A DNA stretch of 64,000 nt, taken from positions 3,968,746 through 4,032,745 of the forward strand of contig PYIU01000001.1 in the NCBI GenBank assembly GCA_003415625.1. The letters are read 5' to 3'. Below are positions 44,189 to 55,812 of this stretch, piece by piece (position 1 is the stretch's first letter; the number at the start of each line of letters is the position of its first letter). Under the pieces are notes generated by a model that saw only the letters and a program-made list of their open reading frames with translations, was not told the DNA's origin and ran no database searches. The DNA is from Aquanectria penicillioides. Its lineage: Eukaryota > Ascomycota > Sordariomycetes > Hypocreales > Nectriaceae. Made by a program: the position numbers and the translations under genes.

Positions 44189-45187
44189 ATGCCTCTCTTT
44201 CAGCCTCCAATCCACCCTCTACCCTCAGGAATTGACCTTTCGGGTCAAACCGCCATCGTCACTGGCGCAACGTCTGGTATTGGACTCGAGGTCTCCCGGC
44301 AACTTCTCATTCGCAAATTATCCATTCTGGTGCTTGCAGTGAGAAACACCTCGAAAGGAGAGGCTGTCCGACAGTCTCTTATTTCAGAGCCGGCTATAAA
44401 GTCTACTAATCCCAATGCCACCGTCAAAGTCTTGAAGATTGATACGGAGAACTACGCCAGTGTCAAGAGCTTCGTCTCGGCTTTCAATGCCGAATTCCAG
44501 GAGCTTCATATTCTGATGGCCAACGCTGGAATCGGAACTGTGAGATCAGAGTTTGCCAGCTCGGGACATGAGAAGAATATCCAAGTCAACTACCTTTCCA
44601 ACGTTCTGCTGACCCTCGCCCTCCTACCGACGCTTGAGGCTACGGCGAGCAGGAGTAAGAAGCCAAGCCGAGTCACCTGGACTGGCAGCCGGGCCCACAA
44701 ATTCAATAGCGTGGATTCCAAAGTACCGCTTGAGAAGGATGAAGGCGTTTTAAAGCACTTTGACACGGCAGAGGGTATTCCCGAGTTTTCGCGATATAGC
44801 GACAGCAAACTCCTCGTCATCCTGTTCCAACTTGAACTGGGAAAGCATTACGATGCCAACAAAGTAATTATCAACAACTACTGTCCGGGCATGGTGGACA
44901 CGAACATTACAGACGTGCTGCCGTCTTACCTGCGCATGATTATGACTCTTGTGAAGGCGATGCGAGCCCGGCCGGTCGAAAAGGGGGGATGGATTGCGCT
45001 GAACGCTGCTCTTGTGGCAGGGTCGGAAACACATGGGCAGTTTTTGGAAGACATGGAAATGAGTAAATTGAGCGTGTTCATCAGGTCTGACGAGGGCCAA
45101 CGGATACAGAAATTGTTGTGGAATGAGACTATTGATGAGATGGCTGGGATGGTGACCATACCTTCCTGGATGACCAAAGTGAAGTAA
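44189..45187 (+). CDS. Short-chain dehydrogenase/reductase
   Basis: Single exon, 332 aa. TGATSGIG (25-32) is the dinucleotide-binding loop, followed by LAVRNTSKG. KIDTENYASV covers the D-x-x adenine contact, ANAGIG (111-116) is the NAG motif, and the catalytic triad is probably Ser167 (TWTGSRAH), Tyr203 and Lys207 (YSDSK). CPGMVDTNI is the usual post-catalytic motif. The C-terminal extension resembles fungal WW-domain oxidoreductase-like SDRs. The Arg in LAVRN suggests NADPH. Substrate unknown; no metabolic partners adjoin. Confidence 0.9.
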   Translation: MPLFQPPIHPLPSGIDLSGQTAIVTGATSGIGLEVSRQLLIRKLSILVLAVRNTSKGEAVRQSLISEPAIKSTNPNATVKVLKIDTENYASVKSFVSAFNAEFQELHILMANAGIGTVRSEFASSGHEKNIQVNYLSNVLLTLALLPTLEATASRSKKPSRVTWTGSRAHKFNSVDSKVPLEKDEGVLKHFDTAEGIPEFSRYSDSKLLVILFQLELGKHYDANKVIINNYCPGMVDTNITDVLPSYLRMIMTLVKAMRARPVEKGGWIALNAALVAGSETHGQFLEDMEMSKLSVFIRSDEGQRIQKLLWNETIDEMAGMVTIPSWMTKVK

Positions 45188-45858
45188 ACAATTTCGGTTC
45201 TTTTTTATATCCTAGGACTATGATATTCTCATCTTTCAGATTTCGGAACTTATTTAAAGGTATTCATACATATACTTTAAGACATCAATACGTACATATT
45301 GTGATAAGATGATGTTACACTTAGCGAGCAATATACTTAGCCACGATGCTTGTTCGGTACCGTGGGGAAACTTTCTGTGTTGGCTCGCTTCTGGGCAGCA
45401 CCAACGGGGTTAGGCAATTCTATTGTCACTCCAAAAACAACATGCAGCCGACACTCCATTCTGCACCACTGGTGTTGCCTTGGCCGGATAACAACACTAA
45501 AACGAATGGCGCCCGGCATTACCACGTAATACTCAGAACTGAAATCAGGCTCCCGCGTCAATTGTACAAAGACTCGCTATGTACATAGCTGTGACACGTG
45601 GGAGGCCAACCAAAATGAAGCCTCGCCCCACCCACACCCAACACTACGTTCGCCTTGCTTACGCCAGCAAGACCGCGGTTGAAGTTATCTCTTTGTTCCC
45701 ACCGATCCAACAGGGTGCTAGATGACCAGTTACATTGCTGTTGAAAATACACTTTCGAAACCTTCACGCTCGCACCGGGTATAAATGCATTACCCATCGA
45801 CATGGCGATGTCTTAGGGAACACTAAACGTTGCGTCATCTGGTGACTACACATCAACG
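45188..45858. other. Intergenic
   Basis: AT-rich 3' flank of the SDR gene and the promoter of the next plus-strand gene. No gene recognised. Confidence 0.5.
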
Positions 45859-47230
45859 ATGGATGATCGAAAGATACGGGAAGATTCTTCGCCATCTCCT
45901 CAGAGCAGTGATGGAGGAGTGAAACTTGAAGTCGCGCCTGAGAACCCAAATCCAATAACTCTCAGTATTCCGATACGACCACGGAGGAAAACAAATACTC
46001 ATGTCAACAACCAGGGCGAGTCCTATAAGCAGACAGGTTGGCTGTACAGGAACGTTGCGAAGCAACTGGGAACCATCGAAAATTCATCCACCAAACCATC
46101 TACCGTTGCTGTGTCTAGTCTAGGGGGACATGAACTACTCTCTAGCTATAATTGGGTTCGGTCACAAGTCCCTAGCATCTACGTTCCAGGTAAAAAAAAA
46201 AAAAAAACCTCTGCGCCCGATGGACAGTCATATCTAAAAGCTCTCAGGCGACCCCCCACAATATATAGATCAGACCACGCCTTTTCATGTCAAAAAAGAC
46301 TCTTGTAATAAGCACGTCGACGAGAGCTTGTTACAGGTCCCAGAATACCCATTCGAGGCTGTTTTTAGAGCTATGGAGATCATGCGGCCTAACTACAAAT
46401 TTGACGACATTGACATTCTCATTAACCGCAATACTCTGAGAAAATTGTTTGAATTTTGCAAAGGAATCTGCAAGGAAGAATTTCGGGTGGATTTATTTCT
46501 CGTCTCGAGGACGTTGATCGTTGAGCGGCGCGAGAAAACGGCAAGGAATCTGATTCAGGGGCCAAACAGGAACACTGGCTGGGGACATAACTTTGAGGAA
46601 GTCATCACTCGACAAACAGAGGACATGGCGGATAGCGCTGGACACCACCGTGTCCTTCGATATGAGTTTGGAAGACTACATTGTGCTGTTCGATTCGAAC
46701 TTGATGCCTTCTACAAATCAGGATCAGGCCAGGGCAACAGCCACGATGATTCTCCGGAGTCTACTGCAGATGGAAATCACAAGCCTATTGGCCCAGGCGG
46801 GGATAAAGGGTTATCCTCTGTGCGGACCATTTCTCGAGGCACTGGTGTGCCGCAAGATCAGGCAGCCGAGATCAAGTCAATGTACTTCCGCAAGCCACCC
46901 TCCAAGTTTTTCCCCCAACTTTGGTTCGGCAGAACGACCACGCTCATTCGGGGCTACCATGATAATGGGGAATTTCATAACATTCAAATCGACAATCTGA
47001 CGCGGGACCTCCAGGCTTGGGAATCCAGGGCCGAGAACCAGACTGCCTTGCGCAAGATTGCAGAGGTGCTGTCCCAGATGCGAGAACTTGTTGATGGTTC
47101 TGAAACGAAAGCGTGCGCCGCCATCTGCAAAAAGGGAAGTAATAATATTGCAATCCAAGTCTTTGAAGGAGCAGAAAGAAAGACCCCGTTGCCGGCAGAT
47201 ATTATCGACAACTTCTGGAGCAAGGATTAG
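45859..47230 (+). CDS. Fungal protein of the 'geranylgeranyl pyrophosphate synthetase-like' family
   Basis: Model join(45859..46189,46248..47230), 437 aa; the 58-nt intron has G|GT followed by 16 A. After a disordered N-terminus come SSYNWVRSQVPSIYVPG, then DPPQYIDQTTP across the intron, EYPFEAVFRAMEIMRPNYKF, DIDILINRNTLRKLFEFCK, VDLFLVSRTLIVERRE, GWGHNFEEVITRQ, VLRYEFGRLHCAVRFELDA and PQLWFGRTTTLIRGYHDNG. This block order is typical of fungal proteins often labelled GGPP synthetase. I see no DDxxD prenyltransferase motif, so the label looks wrong and the biochemical role is unknown. It sits beside NLR- and HET-type genes. Confidence 0.75.
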
Positions 47231-47594
47231 AGCGACTGCGAAGCTGCTTGGCCAATGATGGCACCACTCTCATTTACACACTGTATCGATTCTTGAAGAG
47301 CACGGAACTCATGGTAAGTTCTTCTAAAGTGGCTTTCCTTTCAGGGTTGTGAATTAGGTAACAGCTGCAATTTGGGTACACACCAGGCTTTTTGGGATAA
47401 AGATTGCAATAACTTGGGAATAGGTGCATGGCATGTACATAGATGGGACAGATCACTCCATACTTGTTGCCTCAAATTCAGTAAAAAGATTGAATGTTTC
47501 CAATAAGTCTAAATTTTCGAGATGCATTAAGTCAATGTTGTACTAATAATACTAGCCAACGCCGCATATCTTCGCCATCGACGAGTCATTATAT
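47231..47594. other. Short convergent intergenic region
   Basis: AT-rich 3' flanks of the preceding plus-strand gene and the minus-strand NLR-like gene. Nothing recognised. Confidence 0.5.
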
Positions 47595-50500
47595 CTACCG
47601 TCGCCGCCGGACGTGAATCTTCTCGTGCCTCCTGCGATCATTATTTCTCGTAAACTCTTTCCCGCACGTTGAACAAGAAAATGGCCGTCGTCCCAAATGC
47701 GAGCTATTGACGTGTGCAACCAAGTTTGCTCGCCTTGTAAAACTTCTAGAACACTCCTCGCAAGCGAATTTGGCATCTGCTACTGCCCTCCGGCCGAGCT
47801 GTGCAAACCCACTGGGGTGGTCGGACTGATCTGGGTGATACATCCTGTTGTGCTTATCGCGATCCTTGTTTGACGAGAACCCAAACGAAGCAAACGCGCA
47901 TCCTTCAACCTTGCATTGAAAAGGTCTCTCGTGTCGATTCGAGTGGTTCTCGAGGGCATCCTTGCTCTCGAGCCCCTCATAGAAGTATGCGCAAGTGATA
48001 CGGTTGCATTTAAATAGATTGTCTCCGTAAAACCCTCGAATAAAATCGGCGCGACTGCTCTCACCCTTAAGGTCTGGGGCTAGCTCTTCCAGATGGTTTC
48101 GGTTCAATGTTAGAACCTCTCTCAGCTCCTTGATGCTGACTTGGTCCCAGTCCTTGAAAAGCTGCTTGTGATGTCTCACTACGTGAGTCCATATTTGCAG
48201 CAAGTTTGGATAAAATCCTTGGTTTTTAAAGGGTTCGCATTTCTTTCTTGCTTCCTCTACGGCTTCAGCTGCTTGTTGTTGTGCTTGCTGAGTTTGTTGT
48301 TGGCTCTGATGGGTGTCGGCGTTGATAGCTTCCAAACCTTGCTGGTACATTTGGTAGAAGGACTTCAAGGCCATGGCGACCTTTGAGGTGTATTCTAATC
48401 CTTGGGGGGTGTTGTCGAATAATTCAACTGAATGTTCGATCATCGCCTCCAGGTGCGGGAACCATTTCGATACTGCATAGTCTTGAAAGGCATAGTGTCC
48501 CTTCTCGACCAAAGCAGTTCTTTGCTGAGACTGGAGGGATTTACTGAAAGAAGGGTGCGATAGGTAGCTCAGGCAAAGCAATGCCAAGTCGCATTCGAGA
48601 GTTCTTTTGTCAAGATTTTCTTTTTTCATTATGAATCTGGAAGACTTGTCAGTATATTATCCATATAGGCCGAGAAACTTGACGTTGACTTGCATTTTTG
48701 CAGTTTCGTGAACAAACTCGATACTATGTCCCTTCCAGATATGTACCAGTGATCCGCATATATCTTGAACTTCCATGCGAAGCTGAGCCTGGGAGTCTTG
48801 AATCCGGATGCGACCACGATCGTCAACGCTTATCGCGAGTGCAGCTTCAAGCTCGTATAGTTTTAGAGGGCGCTTCGCATAAGATAGCCAGCCGAAAATC
48901 TTCTGTGCTTCCTTCCAGGTATTTCTATGCAATCGATTGCGTAACCGCTTCACAATCCTGTCATAACTAGAGCAAGGTTAGTTTGAACTCGTTTGATAAA
49001 TGAGTATAACAGAAGCGAGAAAACCGGACCAGACAGGCCAAAGTAGAGGGGAAATGTCACAAATCCATAATATGCAATGAGTCATGAAAGGGATGATACT
49101 TACGCCCCATCCAAGTCATCAGGAAAACTCTGATCCTCCAACTCGCTCCTCACATATGAGGCATTTGGCTGCCTTAGCAAATTGTCCATAACGAGGAAAG
49201 CGTACAGAAACATCCCTTAATCCAGTTAACTTGGAATCTTCTTCAAAGGTGAAGTATAGAAGCGAGAAGAATTACCCTTTGAGTTGGCGCAGATTTTGCT
49301 CTTGGCCAGTTCTAAATCGCTCCTATTGAGGTGATATGTGTCGCCCAGCACCTTTGACTGCTTAGCGACATATACTTCGATATCCTTTGCAGTTTTGTCT
49401 GAATTGATTGGATAGTCTCCAATTCTTTCGTTGGTGCCCAAGAGCTTTCCTAGAAACGGCAGATAAGTGCTCAGGATCAGGACACGGATTTTCCCTGGAG
49501 AGTACTCATTGGCCTCCTTAACCATTGAATCAAGGGTTTGCACGACGCGTTCTCTGCACCTGTCATTAAGCTCATCTAGGCCGTCAATCACAATGAATTG
49601 GTTCATGTTCACATGTCCAAAAAGGTCCAGCAAAACTTCGGCTGTTCTCTCATCGGCCAAGATGTCCTGCTCTCTCATTCTTCTCTGATACATTGTAGGA
49701 AGGAGGTCTCGATTGTGGCATACCATCTGTCGGAGCAGACTTTTCATAATGGCCAAAAAGCGTGGCTCTCCAAGACTCTCGTCTCTTTCCCTGCAATAGA
49801 AGAAACTCGTTTTCGACTCGTGCCTTTGGTTGATGAGGTGGTCTATTAGTAGTGAAGCAAGGATTGTTTTCCCTAAAATAGCAGTTAGACAACATGTTGT
49901 TCTCGAAATAAGGATATCCTCATGGATTTTACCGGCTCCCTTCTTGCCATGAACCCAAAGAATCGAGTGTTCTGGAATATCTTCCTCCATCCAATTTTGG
50001 ACGAGGTCCTCTTTCAGGAACCAAGTTCCTGTGCTGGGATATTCCGACCTGATGTTGAGAAATTCGCTTTGGTATTGTTTTTCTGGCTCGTTGCTGCCTG
50101 GACTTCGCAACCAGCGGATGATGTCGAGGTATTGTGTCTGTTTCCGAGCCAATTCTTGTTCCCTGGCGTATGAAAGCAACTCTTCACGATCGGTTTGATA
50201 CCTTGTGATGTAATCGGTTAACCGCTGATGGGTCTCATTGGCAATTCTATGATGTTGGTCTTCCAGAGCGCGTTTCAGAAACTTGCCATGAATGTCGAAA
50301 GACCGATGGAGGGACTCGAAATTCGGGTCATTGTCCTTCCAATTTGCAGTAAAAGTTTTCTTCCAGCCTGGACAACGCGGTCAATTAGCCGATTCGCTTT
50401 AGGAAGCTATAGTGCGTGGCTTCAAGGGTTATTGAGAGTTCTTACTGCGGGTCTCAAACAACTTTAGCAGGCTCTTGTTGAATCGCAACAAGTCTTGATA

Positions 50501-50986
50501 CATCAAAGCGAGGCAGACAGTCATGTCTGGTTGCTGTCTCAATTGGGATTTGTACTCTGCTACGAGAGGCAAGTGTTGCCCAAAGTCAGAATATGATTCC
50601 AGGATAGAATCTAACGCATCATTGGATTCCTTGGCAACCTGCGGCAGTCAATTGCGGTCAGCCATTACCGTTCAATGCGAATGGGATCAACAGCGTCATA
50701 CATCTAGCACAGATCTTGTAGGACCCCAAATGTAACCAGACAAGTCTGGGATGCCAAGGTCCAGGGCCTTGCAAATCTCGTCAAATTGTTCGAATGCGCT
50801 AATGAACGACTTGAGGCGGTTGAAATTCATCATGGTCTTGGTCCGTTCCTGGTCCCGCTGGATGATGATGACCTGCGCCTGGACATGTTTGATTGTTGTA
50901 GCCCTGAACTTGGTGGTCTGGCGCTCGTTCAATTCGAGTTTGAAATCCTCCAGGGCTTTCAGGAATATTTCGCCCGGAGCCGCCAT
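47595..50986 (-). CDS. NACHT NLR-like STAND protein with four C-terminal C2H2 zinc fingers
   Basis: Model complement(join(47595..48636,48694..48966,49104..49215,49276..49872,49933..50367,50446..50638,50702..50986)), seven exons, 978 aa, all phases consistent. The N-terminus MAAPGEIFLKALEDFKLELN leads to a DUF7708-like domain (about 95-240: MYQDLLRFNKSLLKLFE, WKKTFTANWKD). The NACHT has P-loop GKKGAGKT (300-307) and Walker B FIVIDGLDE (397-405). The winged region contains IFGWLSYAKRPLKLYELEAA and IEFVHETAK. A Q-rich helix (742-753) precedes fingers at 842-867, 873-899, 924-945 and 953-973. Such STAND proteins act as fungal innate-immune or incompatibility sensors; the finger array replaces the usual ankyrin/WD/TPR sensor repeats. 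Nucleic-acid binding is inferred. Confidence 0.85.
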
Positions 50987-52036
50987 GGTGGGTTTCTTTG
51001 TCAAGCAATGGACAATGATGATATGGTTCTGTGGCCTCGGTCGAGGGCAGCAGCAAAGGTTGTGATGGTCTGTCCAACGGCTGGTGCGCCGTGCTGCAGG
51101 ATAGGCCGCTGACTGGGTTCCATGGTGTCTGCAACAGCAGTACAGTACGTGTTTAGTGCGCGGGAGCGTCACGCGAGGCGGAGCAAGGCGACCTGATCTT
51201 ACAGCGAGCTTGACGCATGGCGCATGCAACATCCTCGTCAGCCATGACCAATGAGACGCCCATCTTCAGCACTGCAATTATAGCCGGGCAACGAACAAAC
51301 CTGGGCCGCGGCCACTCCTCCCTCTGACCACGGTGCGACTGTGCGGCAGCTCTGTGACCACTCTGGCGTTAGTTGGCCGTTTGTTGGGAGGCTGGGTTGC
51401 CTCCCAAGCCTGCTAAAACCCCTCTGTTGTGCAGTGCGTTTAGATCAGGCACCCAATCACGGCTGCGAGAAATCCTTCTTTTACTTTACCCCCCTTCCTC
51501 CCCTTGTCACTTGATGCCCCTGTCAGCTGCTGGCCGTGTTCTCATGCACTGCAATTTCAGCGTGCCCCCTCGGAAGAGGAGGAACCTGCAAGAGATAGGA
51601 GCATGCAAGGTGCAAAATGGGGTGCGTCAGGAGCCGCGGATGCTGCTGTGGACAGCGGTGTGTGTGCCAGTGGCGGTTGCACTGAACGCCCCCGGATCAA
51701 GGTGCCTCATTGGTCTTACAGTGATGTCTTCGCAGCCCAAATATTGGAATTTCAAAATGCGCCCATCGCAGCCTCACTAAGGCATTGCGTCCTCAATGCA
51801 GGTGCCCAGAACAGGCAGCAACACCGTCGCCTCGTCTGAGTGAGGCTGAGACCCTGGAACCGGATACGTATGCAGCCCATGACCACTCCACTCCGAGTAT
51901 CCGTATTACTCCCAACTCTCCCACGAGACTCGCCACAATTGCCGAAAAACAAACGAGAAACAACAAAACTCGACGTCATTGCGCCGATTGAAACATAAAC
52001 TTTGATGATATGAAAGCTCTGCGCCGATAACCAACC
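50987..52036. other. Divergent intergenic region with a uORF
   Basis: Promoters of the NLR-like gene (minus) and the SNF2 gene (plus). A minus-strand 40-codon frame (51001-51123, MEPSQRPILQHG..) stops 14 nt before the NLR start codon and could be an upstream ORF. Nothing else recognised. Confidence 0.45.
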
Positions 52037-55000
52037 ATGTCTCTGTCCCATTTGTTGAATCCTGCCGACGGCCCGACTGACGAAGTCATCGAGGTTGGTC
52101 AAAATTCATACTTCCCGACGATGATAGAGTAATATTATTTATCCAAGCGATTGACAAATCGAATAGTCCGATTTTATATACTAATTGCTTCGTCTACAGC
52201 AATCCCTTGGATCTTAGCAGCGATGACTTCAATCAGTGGCTCGTGGGAGTGGTGCCTGACAACAACTTAGAATACCTTCCGATTAGCGAGGATTATTCTC
52301 TCGGGGAGTTGTTGATAGCACTCTGAATGAAATTCACCACGGGACCCGCGATTGGGCCCGAGAGGTGACTGAAAACCCATCTTTTGCCATCTCTTCCCAA
52401 GAAACACTTAGCCAGCAATGCACGTCGCCATCCAGTGACGCTTTAGCCAATAGATATGGCTCCTCCAGTCTTGAACAAAGCACTCCAGACACGCCAAATA
52501 CGACAAATAGTAGTATCTTGAGTAGTTCTCAGCAGGTTTGCTATGGAATGGTACGTGCCCCGCAGCATCCCGTTGCGTAATTCTCGGTCGAATCGGAAAT
52601 CCTCTCCAACGGGAAGATTTGTTAGGCCTATCCCCAACCCCTTGAGGCCCTGCTAATTGTATCCAACATTTAGATCTACCACGTAGATGTCAAGCTCGTT
52701 GGCGATATGACCAAACTAATAGAGAGCCTCGATCACCGCGAAGGGAGCACCGACGGCAATATTCGAAGATTCACTCTCGAAAACAAAACGAACCATATTC
52801 TGCTATCACTTCCCGATGGGACCAAGTTTGGATACCCACGCGATCAGACTACGAAGGCGCTTTCTGTGCTTCTCGGCTGGAATAGTCTAGAGTTTGAGGC
52901 TCTGGCCCTACATCAACAACTTTGCAGAAGTATCAATAAATCCGAAAAGTCCAAAGAAGCTGTCGCTCAAGTTGACATCAACATATATGGCCCCTCGGAT
53001 CAAGCTTCTCGAGTTGGGGAGATCCTGTCGAGAGAAAAGACCTGGCTTCAACGGCCAGATTATTACAACAAGCAGTATCCTTATGAAAATCCTCATGTGA
53101 TACGTTTCCCAGAGCTAGAGAATTCAATGCAGATTGAAGAAATCAGAAACGAAGCCTCAAACCTTGCGCGACGGCAAGAGATGGACCTTGCGCAAATGGT
53201 CTCCGAAGTCCAGGCGAGAACACACAGAGCTGAGGGATTGGAGCGTGTGATAGGAGATCGTCGACTAAAGACGGATCTACTGATGTACGGAAAACCCCGC
53301 TTGAGCCCTCAGTGCGTCGCTGATCCGGTCCAGACACCAAGAAGAAGCGCTAGGCTTTATGTTACAGCGAGAGTCCGGCGACATCCCAGAGGAATATCGA
53401 CTCTGGAAACCTCAACAAATCGAGCAAAGACAGATGTAGGCGACCCTCGCTATTGAAGGGCTCCCATTGCTAACCTGATGTAGGTTCGTCCACCGTATCA
53501 CGAAGACTCGATCTGCAGTTCGACCCGACGAGAAGGGTGGAGGAATCCTCGCTGATGAAATGGGCATGGGCAAGACCCTCTCTATTCTTGCTCTCGTCAT
53601 TAACACCATAGAAGAAGGCCAGCGATGGGCCGAGAGTAAAAACGATGAGGATCTAACGCACTCTGATATCCGAAATTACGCGCATTCAACTTTGATCATT
53701 GTGCCGTCTGCCTGTAAGTTCGCCACGTACCAAAGATGTTTGAAGTTACTAACCGATGTCAACTCAGTGCTCATTAACAGCTGGATGAACGAGATCAAAC
53801 TGTAAGATTATTTAATCATATCATCTAAGAGTGGTGATGTTGATGAAAATTCACACAGGCACCTCGGCGATGCAATCAAGGTCACCAGATACCATGGCGA
53901 CGCCCGACAGCGAAACACTAAGCTTCTTGCCAGGGCGGACATTGTGTTAACCACTTACAAGACCCTGGCCACAGACTTTGCTTCCAAGAAGAAGAAGAGC
54001 CCTCTTCATAGCATGGGATGGTTCAGAGTTGTATTAGACGAAGGTATGTTTTGACCACTAAATTTGCATTGCTAGCTGCTCATTCGTGACTTTCAGCACA
54101 TAACATCCGTCGCCCTGCAACAACTTTTCATCGGGCCTGCGCCGCAATCGATACTAGGTCAAGGTGGTGTCTCACTGGCACTCCAATCCAGAATAAACTC
54201 GAAGATATCGGGGCCCTATTCGTCTTCCTCAGGGCAGAACCATTCCACAGCATGGCTAGATTTCGTTGGCACCTAGTTGCACCTTTCGAGCAAGGTGATC
54301 CGGTAGCAAAGGAGAGACTAATCATGCTCTACGAATCGCTCGTGCTGAGGCGAACGAAGGACATTCTCTCTCTACCAGGCCAGGAGGAGCGAGTCCGGGA
54401 GCTGTACCTAAGCCCAGATGAGATGATTCAGTATAAGAAAACCGAAGATATTCTCAACCGATCCATCCGCCAACAAGTCGGCGAGCTTGAAACCAAAAGC
54501 AAGTTTGGTCTTTTCCAAGCCCACCTGCAGCTTCGAATTCTCTGCAACCACGGCACACACCAAAAGAAATTCTCCTGGAAAAGAAATCGAAGTAATAAGG
54601 ACTGCAACGAAGCTTTGCTGGTTGAATTGGGGCTCAACGCGGAAAAGATTTGCGCTGGGTGTAACCAGCCGCGACCCATTATCAATTCAAGCCAAACTCG
54701 TAGTAACTTCGGATGCAACCACATCTTCTGCGAGAGCTGCCTGGAGGATGTGAGCATCTCTGGAAGCGAAGAGACAATCCTAAACACCTGCCCGATATGC
54801 GATGTGGCGCCACAAGGACACAGAAATTCCTCGCGAAGAACGCACCGGCAAGAGTTTACCGACGACAGGGATGATATCGTCATGACAGACGTTCGTGAAG
54901 ACTACGACCGAATGAGAGACAGAGAGATTTATTTCAATCAAGAGGGATACTCCACCAAGATGAGGGCGCTGGTCGCTGATGTGAAGGAAACTCTTGACGA

Positions 55001-55812
55001 AGACGTTACACAGGAAGATGGCAGGACCACTCGAAAAGCGAAGAGGTAAGAGGCTGCAATCATCCACCTATCCTTGGGACGATAACTGATTGTTGAAGCA
55101 TCATCTTTTCTTGTTGGACAAGAACACTGGATCTCGTTGAGGTGTATCTCGAAAGAGAGAGTATCAAATTTCTCCGGATTGATGGAGAATGTCTTATGTC
55201 CAGGCGTCAGCGCATCCTAGACGAGTTCTCCCGGCCAGGAGGCGCTCAGGTCATGTTGATGACGACTGGAACAGGTGCCTTTGGGTATGTCGAAGTCCAA
55301 ATAGCTCCACGATCGAAGGTTTTGAGGACCAGAAGCAGCTAATATGTTTATTTCTTCTTTAGACTCAACTTGACTACTGCTAATAGGATTTTCATTGTTG
55401 AGTTACAATGGAACCCAAGTGTGGAAAATCAAGCCATTGCAAGAGCTATCCGATTGCGACAGAAAGACAAAGTCATTGTCACGCGGTACATGATGAAAGG
55501 GACTGTTGAGCAGGTGCGTAATCTTGTCCCCATATAAGCGTAGATTATATTATAGGAACGAAGCTAACGCAGGAACAGGGAATGAGAGATCAGCAAGCGA
55601 ACAAGGAGCGAGCAGCAAGGGCAGGTTTTGTAAGGACGGAAGAGGATGAAGATGATGAGGAAGACCAGACTTCTTTTACAGTAGTCAATAGCCAGAATGT
55701 GGAGTCTGCAGTTCTAGACGGCGAGGGTGCTGAAAGTGAAGAGATGGACTGCGATGAGGATGTGTGCGACGAAGATGAACCAGAATACATTGACGTAGAT
55801 GATGTGTGCTAA
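52037..55812 (+). CDS. SNF2-family helicase with RING finger (Rad5/Rad16/HLTF-like)
   Basis: Twelve-exon model join(52037..52128,52200..52242,52287..52550,52674..53284,53334..53435,53484..53713,53768..53801,53859..54043,54097..55045,55099..55284,55363..55513,55573..55812), 1028 aa, all phases consistent. The start is MSLSHLLNPADGPTDEVIE. Helicase motifs: LADEMGMGKT (motif I, K401), LDEAHN (about 518-523), CLTGTPIQNK, LVLRRTKDI, then MTTGTGAFG|LNLT and RAIRLRQ (motifs V-VI). A C3HC4 RING (C706-C755, CAGC..CNHIFCESC..CPIC) sits between the helicase lobes, as in Rad5-type ligases. The tail is acidic. The family remodels chromatin or repair forks. The 44-nt intron at 52243-52286 is the weakest part. 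Confidence 0.82.

Noticed and set aside
53285..53333. Frameshift in the SNF2 gene before HQEEALGFM
   Set aside because: A 49-nt GT-AG intron with branch CTGAT joins RLKTDLL to IHQEEALGFM in phase, so no frameshift is needed.
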